From Gammaproteobacteria bacterium (GTDB lineage Bacteria > Pseudomonadota > Gammaproteobacteria > Pseudomonadales > Pseudohongiellaceae), in the NCBI GenBank assembly GCA_030832825.1, contig JAURIJ010000001.1:1-64000 (forward strand): a stretch of DNA of 64,000 nucleotides. The letters are read 5' to 3'. A program made the translations under genes and the position numbers. The stretch's first letter is position 1; each line of letters opens with the position of its first letter. Below the pieces are notes generated by a model, which saw only the letters and a list, made by a program, of their open reading frames with translations, ran no database searches and was not told where the DNA came from. Below are positions 8,962-18,153 of this stretch, one piece after another.

Positions 8962-10662
8962 TCAGGGCTCCACCTCGATATACGCATGCGTGTAGTCAAC
9001 CTCCGCCCCGAACACCCGCCGCAGAATCCCCTTCACCCGCGTGTCGGTGGCATACACCCTGCCCCGCTCGTAATTGCCGATCATCGCCACCTCGTCGAAC
9101 AGGATCTGCTGGATCTCGCCGAAGGCCGCCATGCGCGCCACGTTGTCGGTGGAGCTCTGCGCCTGCCGCACCAGCGCATCCACCCGCTCGCTGGCGTAGC
9201 GGCCGCGATTGTTCAGGTTCCAGGAGGCGTACAGATCGGCGAAGGTCAGCGGGTCGTTGTAGTCCGGGCCCCAGCCCGAGAGCACGATGTCGAAGTCGCC
9301 CGCATCCATTTTCGCGAGCCGCTGCTGGAAGGTCTGGGCGTCGATGATGATGTCCAGACCCAGATTGCGCTTGAACACTTCCTGGTAGTACTGGCTCGAG
9401 ATGGTGGCCACGGGGGACGTATCGGCCAGCAGCACCAGTGGCGGGAACTGCGTCAGGCCCAGCTCCTGCCGCGCGCGCTCCAGGTATTCCCGCGCCAGCG
9501 TTATGTCATAAGGCGCCTCCGGGGCCGGATACTCCTCGCGGAACGGCCGCTCCACGCCCTGCAGCCACACCGGAAACAGACTCTTGGCAGGCAGATAGCC
9601 AGGCAGCTTGATGACGCGATCCACCAGCTCGTGGCTGTTCTGCGCCAGCTGCATGGCCTTGCGCAGGTTCAGGTTGCGGGTGACGCGCTCGGGCCGGTGA
9701 TTGAAGTCGATGAAGAACACGCTGCCATCCATGAAACGGTCCAGATGCCAGCGCTGCTGCATCGCGCCTTCCAGCATCTCGGCGCTCAGGTCCACCTGCA
9801 CGATGCGGCCGTCCTTGTAGAGATTGAGCAGGGTATTGGAGTCGGAGGTGATGTAGGCCGCGTTGATGGCGTTCAGGCGCACCCTGTCTTGATCCCAGTA
9901 ATGCGGGTTGCGCTCCATGCGCAGGCTGGCCCCGTGCACCCAGCTCGTCAGCATGAAGGGGCCGCTGTAGAGCATGGTGTCGGCATCGGCGCCGTAGCGT
10001 TCGGCCATCTGCTGGTGAAAGGCGGCGGGGATCGGCAGATAGGTGGCGAAGGCCACCAGCTTGTCGAAATAGGCCACCGGCTGCGCCAGCTCCACCTCGA
10101 GCGTGCGCGCGTCCAGGGCTCGCACGCCCACCTCGGCAACCGGCACCGCGCCGCTGTTGGCCGCTTCGGCGTTCTTGATGGCGTAGAAGATGAAGGCGTA
10201 CTGCGAGCCCGTGGCCGGGTCGAGCGCCGTCTTCCAGGCATACTCGAAATCCCCCGCGGTGATGGGCTCGCCATTGCTCCAGCGGGCGTTCTCGCGCAGA
10301 TGGAACACGGCCCGGGAGCCATTGATCTCCCAGCGTTCGGCAAGCCCCGGCACGATCTGGGAATTCTCGTCATAGCGCAACAGGCCCTCCATGACGTGGC
10401 CCAGCACCATGCCGCTCACCGCGTCGGTGGTCAGCATGCTGTTGAGCTGGGGCGGCTCTTCGCGCATGTAGATGGTGATCTCCTGCCGCTCGACATCGAC
10501 CGCGCCAGCAGTGCCACCGGTGCCCGCGCTGGCAAGCCCCGCCAGGAAATCCAGCAGGAACATCAGCAGCACCAGCGCCAGCAGGGCCGCAGCCCCGAAC
10601 AGGGCGAGCGGACGCCCGGCGGAGCGCGCGAAACTGTCGTCTGAGGAAGTCGAGTGCTGCAT
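8962..10662 (-). CDS. oppA: Oligopeptide-binding protein, OppA/DppA type, with N-terminal membrane anchor
   Basis: 566 aa from the ATG at 10662. An in-frame ATG at 10728 would add 22 residues that do not look like a signal and has no better ribosome site, so the start is uncertain. Residues 18-40 are a hydrophobic helix after a polar stretch, more like an uncleaved anchor than a classical signal peptide. The mature part is a family-5 solute-binding protein (YMREEPPQLNSM, then SGWGPDYNDPLTFADLY near the C-terminus, as in OppA). It captures oligopeptides for OppBCDF, encoded downstream after the palindromic gap. Confidence 0.9.
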   Translation of the reverse strand: MQHSTSSDDSFARSAGRPLALFGAAALLALVLLMFLLDFLAGLASAGTGGTAGAVDVERQEITIYMREEPPQLNSMLTTDAVSGMVLGHVMEGLLRYDENSQIVPGLAERWEINGSRAVFHLRENARWSNGEPITAGDFEYAWKTALDPATGSQYAFIFYAIKNAEAANSGAVPVAEVGVRALDARTLEVELAQPVAYFDKLVAFATYLPIPAAFHQQMAERYGADADTMLYSGPFMLTSWVHGASLRMERNPHYWDQDRVRLNAINAAYITSDSNTLLNLYKDGRIVQVDLSAEMLEGAMQQRWHLDRFMDGSVFFIDFNHRPERVTRNLNLRKAMQLAQNSHELVDRVIKLPGYLPAKSLFPVWLQGVERPFREEYPAPEAPYDITLAREYLERARQELGLTQFPPLVLLADTSPVATISSQYYQEVFKRNLGLDIIIDAQTFQQRLAKMDAGDFDIVLSGWGPDYNDPLTFADLYASWNLNNRGRYASERVDALVRQAQSSTDNVARMAAFGEIQQILFDEVAMIGNYERGRVYATDTRVKGILRRVFGAEVDYTHAYIEVEP

Positions 10663-10801
10663 GGGCGGGCCCGAGAAGGGAATCGCCGGCAGAATAACCC
10701 AGCCTTTTGCGAAGCGTCGATACTCCATTCATGAAATCAAACGTGTTTAGTCAGTTCGAATTTGCAAGGTCGGAACAAAGACAAGTGTCTTGAGACCGAC
10801 A

Positions 10802-10826
10802 GGAACCCGGCACACGACCGTATATC
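10802..10826 (+). promoter_or_regulatory. Candidate ECF-type promoter upstream of the sigma gene
   Basis: GGAACC at 10802-10807 is followed after 13 nt by TATATC at 10821-10826. GGAAC is the usual -35 core for ECF sigma factors, which often drive their own operon. The spacing to the TATA-like block is somewhat short and the -10 is not the commonest ECF form, so this is suggestive only. Confidence 0.3.
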
Positions 10827-10953
10827 CTGCCAACCAGTGAATGAAACAAGCACGAGCGCCGTTTAGAATGCGGCGAGATCACTGCGCAGGCCAGGAAACT
10901 CCTGTTGTTCACGCGTTGTCACCAGGCAGATGGTCTACGGAGCAAGGATCTCT

Positions 10954-11481
10954 ATGACAGACGACGAAGCGCTGATGCAGGCCATCGTTGCCGGCGATTC
11001 CAGAGCCTACGAGGCGGCCATCCGCCAGCATCTGAAATCCATCAGCCACTTTGCCTTTCGCATGCTGGGCAACAGCAAGGACACCGAGGACATCGCTCAG
11101 GAAACCTTCCTGCGCCTGTGGACGCACGCCAGCACCTGGCAGCGCGAGAAGGCCAGTGTCAGCACCTGGCTGCACCGGATTGCACACAACCTGTGCATCG
11201 ATTACCTGCGCAAGGACAAGTCCTCGCTGAGCAGCGAATACGAAGACGAGCACGAGGGCAGCGACCGCCCGGCGGACGCGCCCGAGAGAACGCAGCAGCT
11301 GGCCGCCCTGCAGCAGGCCCTGGAATGCCTGCCCGAGCGGCAGCGCAGCGCCGTCGTGCTGAGCCACTATCACGGCTTCTCCAACAAGGAGATCGCCACG
11401 ATCATGGACATCTCGGTGGATGCCCTGGAGTCCATCCTGGCCCGTGCCAGGCGAAGTTTGAAAGCGCAGTTGAAACACTGA
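10954..11481 (+). CDS. ECF-family RNA polymerase sigma factor
   Basis: 175 aa, the usual size for ECF sigma factors. Region 2 is visible in FRMLGNSKDTEDIAQETFLR and region 4 helix-turn-helix in LPERQRSAVVLSHYHGFSNK onward. There is no region 1 or 3. The ATG at 10954 is preferred over one 24 nt upstream because AAGGA lies 7 nt before it. It heads an operon with a membrane protein that is probably its anti-sigma factor and a periplasmic metal-sensor-like protein. That order resembles cnrYXH-type regulation in content, so an envelope or metal stress regulon is the likely role. Confidence 0.9.
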   Translation: MTDDEALMQAIVAGDSRAYEAAIRQHLKSISHFAFRMLGNSKDTEDIAQETFLRLWTHASTWQREKASVSTWLHRIAHNLCIDYLRKDKSSLSSEYEDEHEGSDRPADAPERTQQLAALQQALECLPERQRSAVVLSHYHGFSNKEIATIMDISVDALESILARARRSLKAQLKH

Positions 11482-11534
11482 CCAGGCTCCAGCAGAGAGC
11501 CGGCACTCACAACCATCAGAGCGCAGAGCTGACC

Positions 11535-11984
11535 ATGAACATGACACCCGAAAGATTCGCGCAACTCGTCGAGACCCACGGCAGCCAGCCTGCGCGCTGG
11601 CCGGAACAGGAACGCCACGCCGCCGAGGCCTGGCAGCGCGACAACCCGGCGGCCCAGGCCCTGTGTCGCGAGTACGCGCAGCTGGAAGCCCTTCTGGATG
11701 CCCTGCCGACTCCCGTACTGCCTGGACTTGAGCAGCGCGTGCTGCGCCGCGCCGCCAGCCTGGCCGGTGACAACCTGCTGGATCAGGCCATGGACTGGCT
11801 GCTGCCGCACGGCGATCGTCTGCTGGCCTGGATCTGGCGCCCGGCCCTGGTGGCCTGCCTGCCCCTGGTGTGCGGCATCTACATGGCCAATTTCTTCAGT
11901 TTCGGCATCAGTGGCCCGGAAGTGGCCTGGGAAGAGGAGCTTGCCCTGCTCGCCTTGAATGACTACGCGGAGATCGCCGAATGA
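11535..11984 (+). CDS. Probable anti-sigma factor (single-pass membrane protein)
   Basis: 149 aa. The N-terminal 90 residues are charged and cytoplasmic (ERFAQLVETHGSQPARWPEQ and following), and a transmembrane helix follows around 98-118 (LLAWIWRPALVACLPLVCGI), leaving a short acidic periplasmic tail. There is no recognised zinc-binding anti-sigma motif. The call rests on topology and position directly after the ECF sigma gene (53 nt gap), with its stop overlapping the next start as ATGA. It would hold the sigma factor at the membrane until signalled by the downstream periplasmic protein. Confidence 0.6.
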   Translation: MNMTPERFAQLVETHGSQPARWPEQERHAAEAWQRDNPAAQALCREYAQLEALLDALPTPVLPGLEQRVLRRAASLAGDNLLDQAMDWLLPHGDRLLAWIWRPALVACLPLVCGIYMANFFSFGISGPEVAWEEELALLALNDYAEIAE

Positions 11985-12448
11985 GCGTCAATCGCCGGAG
12001 CGTGGTGAAGTGGGTGTTGATTGTCTCGCTGAGCCTGAATCTGTTGGTGTTCGGCGGCATCACCGCACGCATCCTGATCGACCCGGACGGTCGGCCGCTG
12101 CCGCCCAATCTGGCCTGGATACTGGACGATCTGGATGCCGACACCCTGGCACGCCTGGAGCCGAAGATGGACGAATACCGCGCCGCCAGTCGCCCTCTGC
12201 TGGGCGAGGTGTTCCGGGCGCAGGCGGGCGTCAACGCCCTGCTGACCGAGCAACCGCTAAACGTCGAGGCACTCAACGAGGCCTTCGATGAATTGCGCGG
12301 GGTCTCCATGCGCTTCCTGGAGATCACGCAGCAGCAGACGGTGGAGATCTTCGCGCAGATCACGCCGGAACAGCGTCTGGAAGCCATGAGCTTCATGCGC
12401 GAGCGCCGCGACCCGGAAGAGTCGCGCCGCCTGGACAACGAGCCCTGA
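11981..12448 (+). CDS. Periplasmic metal-sensor-like protein (CnrX/Metal_resist family)
   Basis: 155 aa. An N-terminal hydrophobic helix (about 10-30) anchors or exports it. The rest is all-helical, with the segment LAWILDDLDADTLARLEPKM and the later ITPEQRLEAMSFMRERR, which recalls the four-helix Metal_resist/CpxP-CnrX-ZraP group. The His/Met metal ligands of CnrX are not obvious, so the signal may be something other than nickel or cobalt. Start overlaps the anti-sigma stop, so it is translationally coupled. Role inferred: signal-sensing partner of the anti-sigma protein. Confidence 0.65.
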   Translation: MSVNRRSVVKWVLIVSLSLNLLVFGGITARILIDPDGRPLPPNLAWILDDLDADTLARLEPKMDEYRAASRPLLGEVFRAQAGVNALLTEQPLNVEALNEAFDELRGVSMRFLEITQQQTVEIFAQITPEQRLEAMSFMRERRDPEESRRLDNEP

Positions 12449-12457
12449 GGGGCCGCT

Positions 12458-12814
12458 CTACTGCACGCGCTGCAGTGTCTGCATGCCCTGCGGACTGCGC
12501 TGCACCATCACATCCGGCCCCTGGAACTCCACCGTGCTGGTGATCTCCTGCCCCATGGCATCCAGCCGGATGTTGTCGGCATCCACCCAGACATAAGGAA
12601 AGCTAATGCCGAAGGCCTCGACGGCGACTTCGGTTTTGGTATACACCAACGTGATGCTCTGACCCTGGAAATCGCCGGACCAGGTGCCAAGGATCAGCTC
12701 CTGCTTGCTGGGGCCGGCAGTGCCCGCACAGGCAGCCAGGGCAATGCCGAGCAACACGAGAATCACGGGGCGCAGGGCACCCCACAGAGGCGAACGAGAC
12801 GGACAGGCAGACAT
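12458..12814 (-). CDS. Small predicted lipoprotein of unknown function
   Basis: 118 aa with an N-terminal signal ending in the lipobox LAAC (IALAACAGTAG), so it is probably lipidated and periplasm-facing. The mature part is small and beta-rich, with ILGTWSGDFQGQSITLVYT and VQRSPQGMQTLQRV. It reads like a lipocalin-like or META-like minimal domain, but no family could be assigned. ATG at 12814 follows AAAAGG; an upstream in-frame start at 12847 is less likely. It converges on the sigma operon with 9 nt between stops. Confidence 0.6.
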   Translation of the reverse strand: MSACPSRSPLWGALRPVILVLLGIALAACAGTAGPSKQELILGTWSGDFQGQSITLVYTKTEVAVEAFGISFPYVWVDADNIRLDAMGQEITSTVEFQGPDVMVQRSPQGMQTLQRVQ

Positions 12815-12973
12815 GGCAGAAACCTTTTGCGTCGGACGCGCCCGCACCGCCGCCCCTCATGGGCTGGCAGCGTCGCGTTGCCGCAATGCTACCGGGATCG
12901 CGGGCGGCCTGCATGGGAAATTCTGCTAAGCTGCCGCTCGCCGCCCACACTGCGGCGCAAGGAGACCCCCAGC

Positions 12974-13210
12974 ATGACACTCACCCCTGGCATCTACCGT
13001 CACTACAAGGACAAGCTTTATCAGGTCTACGGTGTCGCCCGCCACAGCGAGACGGAAGAGGAACATGTGGTTTACCGGCCCCTGTATGGCGAACGCGGAC
13101 TGTGGATACGCCCGCGCGCCATGTTCGAGGAAACCGTCGAGGTGAATGGCACGCGCGTCCCGCGTTTCGCCTTCGTCGAGGCGACGCCGGACGACACCTT
13201 CACGCGCTAG
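12974..13210 (+). CDS. DUF1653 family protein
   Basis: 78 aa. The sequence [20 protein letters not shown], then [17 protein letters not shown], is the conserved core of DUF1653 (PF07866), a small beta-rich domain widespread in bacteria with unknown function. The start follows AAGGAGA at 8 nt. Its 3' end overlaps trhO on the other strand by 11 nt. Confidence 0.9.
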   Translation: MTLTPGIYRHYKDKLYQVYGVARHSETEEEHVVYRPLYGERGLWIRPRAMFEETVEVNGTRVPRFAFVEATPDDTFTR

Positions 13211-14201
13211 GCGTCTCGCCTGCATTCATCCGGCGCTGGGCCTCGCGGGCCAGCTGCTTTTCGTGACGCCGACGGGCGATGGTCTGCGCCATGGACTCGC
13301 CGATGTGCGGCTCGCCACGCTCGCGCGCCAGCTGCATCTGCCGCTCGCGCTCGGCGAAGCGGCGCAGCTGGTCGGCATCGTGGCTGTCGTGGCAGTGCAG
13401 GCAGCTGATCCCGTGCACATAGAAGGGGGAGGCCTTCTCCTCTTCGGTGATCGGCATGCGGCAGGCGTGGCACTGATCGTAGCGGCCCTTCTCCAGCTGA
13501 TGATTCACCGTCACCCGATTGTCGAAGACGAAACACTCGCCCTCCCACAGGGACTCTTCCTGCGGCACATCCTCCAGATACTTCAAAATGCCGCCCTGCA
13601 GGTGATACACCTCGGCGAAGCCCTGCTGCTTCATGAAGGCCGTGGACTTCTCGCAGCGGATGCCGCCGGTGCAGAACATGGCCACCTTGCGGTGCTTCTG
13701 TGGATCGAGGTGCTCCCGCGCGAACTCGGGAAACTCGCGGAACGAGGTCGTCTGCGGGTTCAGGGCATGGCGGAACGTGCCGATCTTCACCTCGTAGTCG
13801 TTGCGGGTGTCCACCAGCAGCACCTCCGGGTCGCTGATCAGCGCGTTCCAGTCCTCGGGCTTCACATAGGTGCCGACGATCTGGTTCGGGTCGATGTCCT
13901 CCACGCCCATGGTCACGATCTCTTTCTTGAGCTTGACCTTGGTGCGGTGGAAGGGGTTCTCGTCGGCGTGGGACTCCTTGGTCTCGAGGCTCTGCAGACG
14001 TGGGTCGCTGCGCAGCCAGGCGAGCACGGCGTCAATGCCCTCGCGCGGGCCGGCGATGGTGCCGTTGATGCCTTCGAGTGCCAGCAGCAGGGTGCCGCGG
14101 ACCTCGTTGGCGGTCATCAGGTCGTGCAGGGGTACACGCAGGGATTCAAAGTCGGGAAGGCGCACGAACTTGTAGAGCGCCGCTACAACGATAGCAGTCA
14201 T
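13200..14201 (-). CDS. trhO: tRNA uridine 34 hydroxylase TrhO (rhodanese-related, YceA)
   Basis: 333 aa. The N-terminal acylphosphatase-like part ([36 protein letters not shown]) precedes a rhodanese domain with active-loop [12 protein letters not shown] (Cys177, Cys183). A cysteine-rich tail ([24 protein letters not shown]) is typical of the family. TrhO makes 5-hydroxyuridine at the tRNA wobble position in an oxygen-dependent way, a step towards cmo5U/mo5U. The open frame runs upstream through the palindromic spacer and into recQ antisense sequence. The ATG at 14201 matches the family's N-terminus. Confidence 0.93.
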   Translation of the reverse strand: MTAIVVAALYKFVRLPDFESLRVPLHDLMTANEVRGTLLLALEGINGTIAGPREGIDAVLAWLRSDPRLQSLETKESHADENPFHRTKVKLKKEIVTMGVEDIDPNQIVGTYVKPEDWNALISDPEVLLVDTRNDYEVKIGTFRHALNPQTTSFREFPEFAREHLDPQKHRKVAMFCTGGIRCEKSTAFMKQQGFAEVYHLQGGILKYLEDVPQEESLWEGECFVFDNRVTVNHQLEKGRYDQCHACRMPITEEEKASPFYVHGISCLHCHDSHDADQLRRFAERERQMQLARERGEPHIGESMAQTIARRRHEKQLAREAQRRMNAGETPSA

Positions 14202-14303
14202 GAAATGTCCTCTTGCCGCCTGGATCGCAAATCCAGCGCAAATTGTTAACGAATAGCCACACTCGTGGCGCGGGCATTCTACCTCATGTTCGTCAGTAAC
14301 GTT

Positions 14304-14631
14304 GGAGCCTGCTTGCAGGCGAACGTTGTGCGATCCCGAACCCGATCCCGGCCCCGGCCGCCGGGCTTGCCGTTCTGCGACTGACCCGCACCCCTCCCGG
14401 GTGCCCTCGCATCGCCAGGAGCCTCGGTCTCCTGGCTCACTCGGTGCGGGTCTCTTATGTCGCTGAACGGCAAGCCCGACGCCCGGTGCCTGATTCAGTG
14501 CCATCCGATTGACAGCGTTCGCCCGCAGTCGCGGGCGTTGATGAACTGCTGAAGCCAGGTCGCGCGCCGAGGGGAGACCGGGGCCGGGATCGAGATCGGA
14601 ACACAGTGGCGTTCGCCTGCAAGCAGGCTCC
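14304..14631. repeat. Large nested palindrome with REP-like outer arms
   Basis: Outer arms are 21-bp perfect inverted repeats (14304-14324 and 14611-14631; core GGAGCCTGCTTGCAGGCGAA). Inside are further inverted pairs: 14-bp GATCCCGGCCCCGG (14344-14357 with 14578-14591), 12-bp GGGCTTGCCGTT (14363-14374 with 14466-14477), 10-bp GACCCGCACC (14383-14392 with 14443-14452) and a central hairpin CCAGGAG/CTCCTGG (14415-14435). A separate hairpin GCCCGC-agtc-GCGGGC is at 14521-14536. It fills the trhO-recQ gap (14202-14644); no gene is seen there. Confidence 0.8.
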
Positions 14632-14644
14632 CACCGGGGGCGGG

Positions 14645-16456
14645 TCAGTGGCCGGACTCGTGCTCGCGGATCACCTGCAGAAACGCCTCGCCGTATTTCT
14701 CCAGCTTGCTCTGCCCCACCCCGCTGATGTCCAGGAACTGCTGCGAAGTCAGCGGTCGGTAATGCACCATGTCCATCAGGCTCGCGTCGTGAAAGATGAC
14801 ATAGGGCGGCACGTCCTTCTCCTCGGCCAGCCGCCGGCGGCATTCGCGCAGCGCGTCCCACAGCACGCGGTCGGCATCCCCCACCTGTGCCGTGCCGCGC
14901 GCCTTCTTCTGTGGTTTGGCCAGCACCTCCTGCACGTCCACGCGCAGGTCGATGCGCTCCTCGCCCTTGAGCAGCGCGCGCGCCTTCTCGGCCAGATGCA
15001 GGCCGCCATAACTGGTGTGGTCCACGTTCAGATAACCGCGCGCCACCAGCTGGCGGAACACCGAGCGCCAGGCATTTGCCGCCAGCTCCCGGCCGATGCC
15101 ATAGGTGGACAGGTGCTGATGCGCGTTCTGGAAGATCTTGTCGGACTCGGCGCCCAGCAGCACGTCGATCAGGTAGTTCACCCCGAAACGCTGGCCAGTG
15201 CGGTAGACGCAGGACAGCGCCTTGCGTGCCGCCTCGGTGCCATCCCAGGTCGGGGCCGGCGTCAGACAGGCATCGCAGTTGCCGCAGTGTTCGGGTGCCT
15301 GCTCGCCGAAGTAGTGCAGCAGCGCCTGGCGCCGGCAGCTGCTGATCTCGCACAGCCCCAGCATGGCATCAAGGCGCGCGCGCTCGATGCGCTTGAAGCT
15401 TTCGCTGCCCTGGGAGGCATCCATCATCTGCCGCAGCATGATCACGTCCTGCAGGCCGTAGACCATCCAGGCCGTGGCCGGCTGGCCGTCGCGCCCGGCG
15501 CGACCGGTTTCCTGATAAAAGGCTTCCAGACTCTTGGGCAGGTCCAGATGCACGATGAAGCGGACATCCGGCTTGTCGATGCCCATGCCGAACGCGATGG
15601 TGGCCACCACGATCACGCCGTCCTCGCGCAGGAAGCGCTGCTGATGCCGCTGGCGCTGCTCGGGCGTGAGGCCGGCATGGTAGGGCACGGCGTCGAAACC
15701 CTGCTCCACCAGCCAGGCCGCCGTGTCATCCACCTTCTTGCGGGACAGACAGTAGACGATGCCGGCGTCCTTCTCGTGCTCACGGCGCAGGAAGCGCAAC
15801 AGCTGCTGCCGCGGCGTCTGCTTCTGCGTGATGCGGTACTGGATGTTCGGCCGGTCAAAGCCGCTGACGAAGTGCTGCGAGTCGGCCAGCCCGAGCCGCG
15901 CCACGATCTCTTCGCGGGTATTGGCATCGGCGGTGGCCGTCAGGGCGATGCGCGGCACGTGGGGAAACTGCTCCTGCAGCAGGGAGAGCTGCAAGTAATC
16001 GGCGCGGAAATCGTGGCCCCACTGGGACACGCAATGCGCCTCGTCGATGGCGAACAGGGCGATCTGCACGCTGCGCAGCAGGTCGAGCGTTGCCGGCTGG
16101 GTCAGCCGCTCCGGCGCCACATAGAGCATGTCCAGCGCCCCGCTGCGCAGCGCCTGCATCACCTCGCGCTGGGCCTCCAGGCTCAGGGAGGAATTCAGGA
16201 AACTGGCCCGCACGCCCAGCTCGCGCAGGGCATCGACCTGATCCTGCATGAGCGCGATGAGCGGGGAGATCACGATGCCGACGCCGGGGCGCAGCAGGGA
16301 GGGAATCTGGTAGCAGAGAGACTTACCGCCACCCGTGGGCATCAGCACCAAGGCATGACGGCCTGCCAGCAGCTCATCGATGATCGCGCGCTGCGGCCCG
16401 CGAAACTGCTCATAGCCGAAGACGTCCTTCAGCACCTGTTCGGGGGTGTTGGTCAT
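14645..16456 (-). CDS. recQ: ATP-dependent DNA helicase RecQ
   Basis: 603 aa, full length. Helicase motif I is [12 protein letters not shown] (39-50) and motif II is [17 protein letters not shown] near 136. Motif VI lies in [11 protein letters not shown]. The RecQ-C zinc-binding cysteines follow ([17 protein letters not shown], then CGNCDAC), and the last 80 residues are an HRDC domain ([32 protein letters not shown]). It unwinds DNA 3'-5' in recombination repair and stalled-fork processing. The stop lies 14 nt from the end of the palindrome. DUF3014 is upstream by 48 nt on the same strand. Confidence 0.97.
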   Translation of the reverse strand: MTNTPEQVLKDVFGYEQFRGPQRAIIDELLAGRHALVLMPTGGGKSLCYQIPSLLRPGVGIVISPLIALMQDQVDALRELGVRASFLNSSLSLEAQREVMQALRSGALDMLYVAPERLTQPATLDLLRSVQIALFAIDEAHCVSQWGHDFRADYLQLSLLQEQFPHVPRIALTATADANTREEIVARLGLADSQHFVSGFDRPNIQYRITQKQTPRQQLLRFLRREHEKDAGIVYCLSRKKVDDTAAWLVEQGFDAVPYHAGLTPEQRQRHQQRFLREDGVIVVATIAFGMGIDKPDVRFIVHLDLPKSLEAFYQETGRAGRDGQPATAWMVYGLQDVIMLRQMMDASQGSESFKRIERARLDAMLGLCEISSCRRQALLHYFGEQAPEHCGNCDACLTPAPTWDGTEAARKALSCVYRTGQRFGVNYLIDVLLGAESDKIFQNAHQHLSTYGIGRELAANAWRSVFRQLVARGYLNVDHTSYGGLHLAEKARALLKGEERIDLRVDVQEVLAKPQKKARGTAQVGDADRVLWDALRECRRRLAEEKDVPPYVIFHDASLMDMVHYRPLTSQQFLDISGVGQSKLEKYGEAFLQVIREHESGH

Positions 16457-16504
16457 GACATGCGCTGCCCGGGCCGCGAAGGGCCTTCCCTGGTCCGGCC
16501 TGTC

Positions 16505-17356
16505 TCAGCGCGCCGCCAGGCGGTCGCGGTACTGGGCCAGCGCCAGCTTGAGCTTCTCGGCGTTCTGCGGCCCCATGCGCAGCAGCTGCTTCTCCACCGG
16601 GGAATAGCTCTCCAGCGTGGAATCGGCGTAGAGGTACATGACGCGCGGCTTGACCAGCTGGAACGGGCCTTCGGCCGTGCGGGCATTGAGCACCGTGTCG
16701 ATGGCACGCAGCAGCGTGGCGTCGAAGTCACGGTTCGGATAGCCGATCTCGGCATAGGCTTCCTGCAGCAGCGGCTTCACCAGGCGGTAGATCGGCACCG
16801 CCAGATCGGGGCTCACGGCCACCAGGCCATCCACCAGCGGGGTGTAGCGCTGATAGGAGACCGTCTGCATCTCGTAGAGATTGGTGTCCACCTCACGCAC
16901 GGCCGGCTGCTGCTGCAGGCGACGCACCGGGTAGTCGAGCTGGGGCAGATTGCCCTCAGCCACGTTGTCGACGAACACCACGAAGCGGCGAATGACTTCC
17001 TCGGAGGTGATCAGATTCAGCAGCGCCGCGCCGGTCTCGATGCCGCCCAGGCGCGACAGCACGAACTCGTCGCTCTCGTTCAGACCGGGCAGATCGACAG
17101 CCGGTTCTGCTGCTGACGTGGGCGTGGCTTCCACCAGTTCCACCACCGGGGGCGGTGTGGCGTCCTCGGTGACGCGGGCCACGGTGGGCGCCGGCGCAAT
17201 GACGCGCTCGACCGGCGCGGGCGTGGCTGGCACTGGCGGCGCGATCTCGACGGTGCGCGTGCCCTCCGGGCTCTCGAAAGTGGCCGCCAGATAGACCAGG
17301 AACAGCAGGCCGATGACGGCGATTGCGGCAATGATGGTCAGACTCTTCTTGGACAT
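16505..17356 (-). CDS. DUF3014 family membrane-anchored protein
   Basis: 283 aa. One N-terminal transmembrane helix (about 6-26) is followed by a Pro/Ala/Thr-rich linker to about residue 88. The globular C-terminal domain then begins (LPGLNESDEFVLSRLGGIET, VVFVDNVAEGNLPQLDYPVR) and corresponds to DUF3014 (PF11219). It should face the periplasm. Function is unknown. It precedes recQ with a 48-nt gap on the same strand, which may be read-through rather than a functional link. Confidence 0.85.
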   Translation of the reverse strand: MSKKSLTIIAAIAVIGLLFLVYLAATFESPEGTRTVEIAPPVPATPAPVERVIAPAPTVARVTEDATPPPVVELVEATPTSAAEPAVDLPGLNESDEFVLSRLGGIETGAALLNLITSEEVIRRFVVFVDNVAEGNLPQLDYPVRRLQQQPAVREVDTNLYEMQTVSYQRYTPLVDGLVAVSPDLAVPIYRLVKPLLQEAYAEIGYPNRDFDATLLRAIDTVLNARTAEGPFQLVKPRVMYLYADSTLESYSPVEKQLLRMGPQNAEKLKLALAQYRDRLAAR

Positions 17357-17515
17357 GGGAAACCCCGGATGGCGTGGTGGCAGCAGGTGCGGGCGGTGGC
17401 AAGCGACGGCGGCATTCTGTCACAGCGACTTCCGCAGCGGCAAGCGCGGGGCCGACACATCAGCGCATTGCCGCAGACTGCCCGGATTGTGTCAGATTTG
17501 CCGGCAGCCGCCGCG

Positions 17516-18082
17516 TCAGAACGAGCCGGCGCCCAGCAGCACGGCCACGCCCAGCGCGGCGAAGATGAGCGCCGCCACGGTGTGCACGGCCCGCACGGGA
17601 ATGCGATCGGCGATGCGGTTGCCCAGCAGCACGGCGGGCACATTGGCGATCATCATGCCCAGTGTCGTGCCCAGCACCACGGGCAGCAGCGCGGCATAGC
17701 TGGCGGCCAGTGCCACCGTGGCCACCTGGGTCTTGTCGCCCATCTCCGCCAGAAAGAAGGCGATGAAGGTGGCCATGAAGACGCCGGCCCGGGCGAGCTT
17801 CGCGTCGTTTTCGTCAAACTTGTCGGGAATCAGGGTCCAGCCCGCCATGGCCAGGAAAGAGAGGCCCAGGATCCAGCGCAGTGTCTGCGGTTCCAGCAAC
17901 TGGGTGATCAACGCGCCCAGGGCACCGGCCACGCCGTGATTGAGTATCGTCGCCACCAGGATGCCGAGGATGATGGGCACGGGCCTGCGGAAGCGCGAGG
18001 CCAGGATGAAGGCCAGCAACTGGGTCTTGTCGCCGATTTCGGCGAGGGCGACGACGCCCGTGGAAACGAGGAAAGCGTCCAG
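17516..18082 (-). CDS. GDT1/TMEM165 family (UPF0016) cation transporter, non-canonical start codon
   Basis: 188 aa if read from the CTG at 18082. The two family signature motifs are both present: LAEIGDKTQLLA near residue 14 and LAEMGDKTQVAT in the middle, each on a predicted helix. Six transmembrane helices are expected, and homologues move Mn2+ or Ca2+ (MneA, Gdt1). Between an in-frame stop at 18119-18121 and the first signature there is no ATG, GTG or TTG; the first ordinary start (TTG at 18019) would remove the first motif. CTG at 18082 or ATT at 18106 must serve, unless the sequence has an error. The product would begin MDAFLVSTGVVALAEIGDKT, as in homologues. Confidence 0.85.
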   Translation of the reverse strand: MDAFLVSTGVVALAEIGDKTQLLAFILASRFRRPVPIILGILVATILNHGVAGALGALITQLLEPQTLRWILGLSFLAMAGWTLIPDKFDENDAKLARAGVFMATFIAFFLAEMGDKTQVATVALAASYAALLPVVLGTTLGMMIANVPAVLLGNRIADRIPVRAVHTVAALIFAALGVAVLLGAGSF

Positions 18083-18153
18083 GTTGAGTGCTCGACTGCA
18101 AGGAATCAGGGGCGGCGATTATAGGCAGTGCAGCGACACGGCGCCACACCGCA

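Noticed and set aside
13200..15353. A 717-codon frame joining trhO with upstream sequence.
   Set aside because: Everything before residue 385 runs through the palindrome and in another frame of recQ. The family N-terminus is at 14201.
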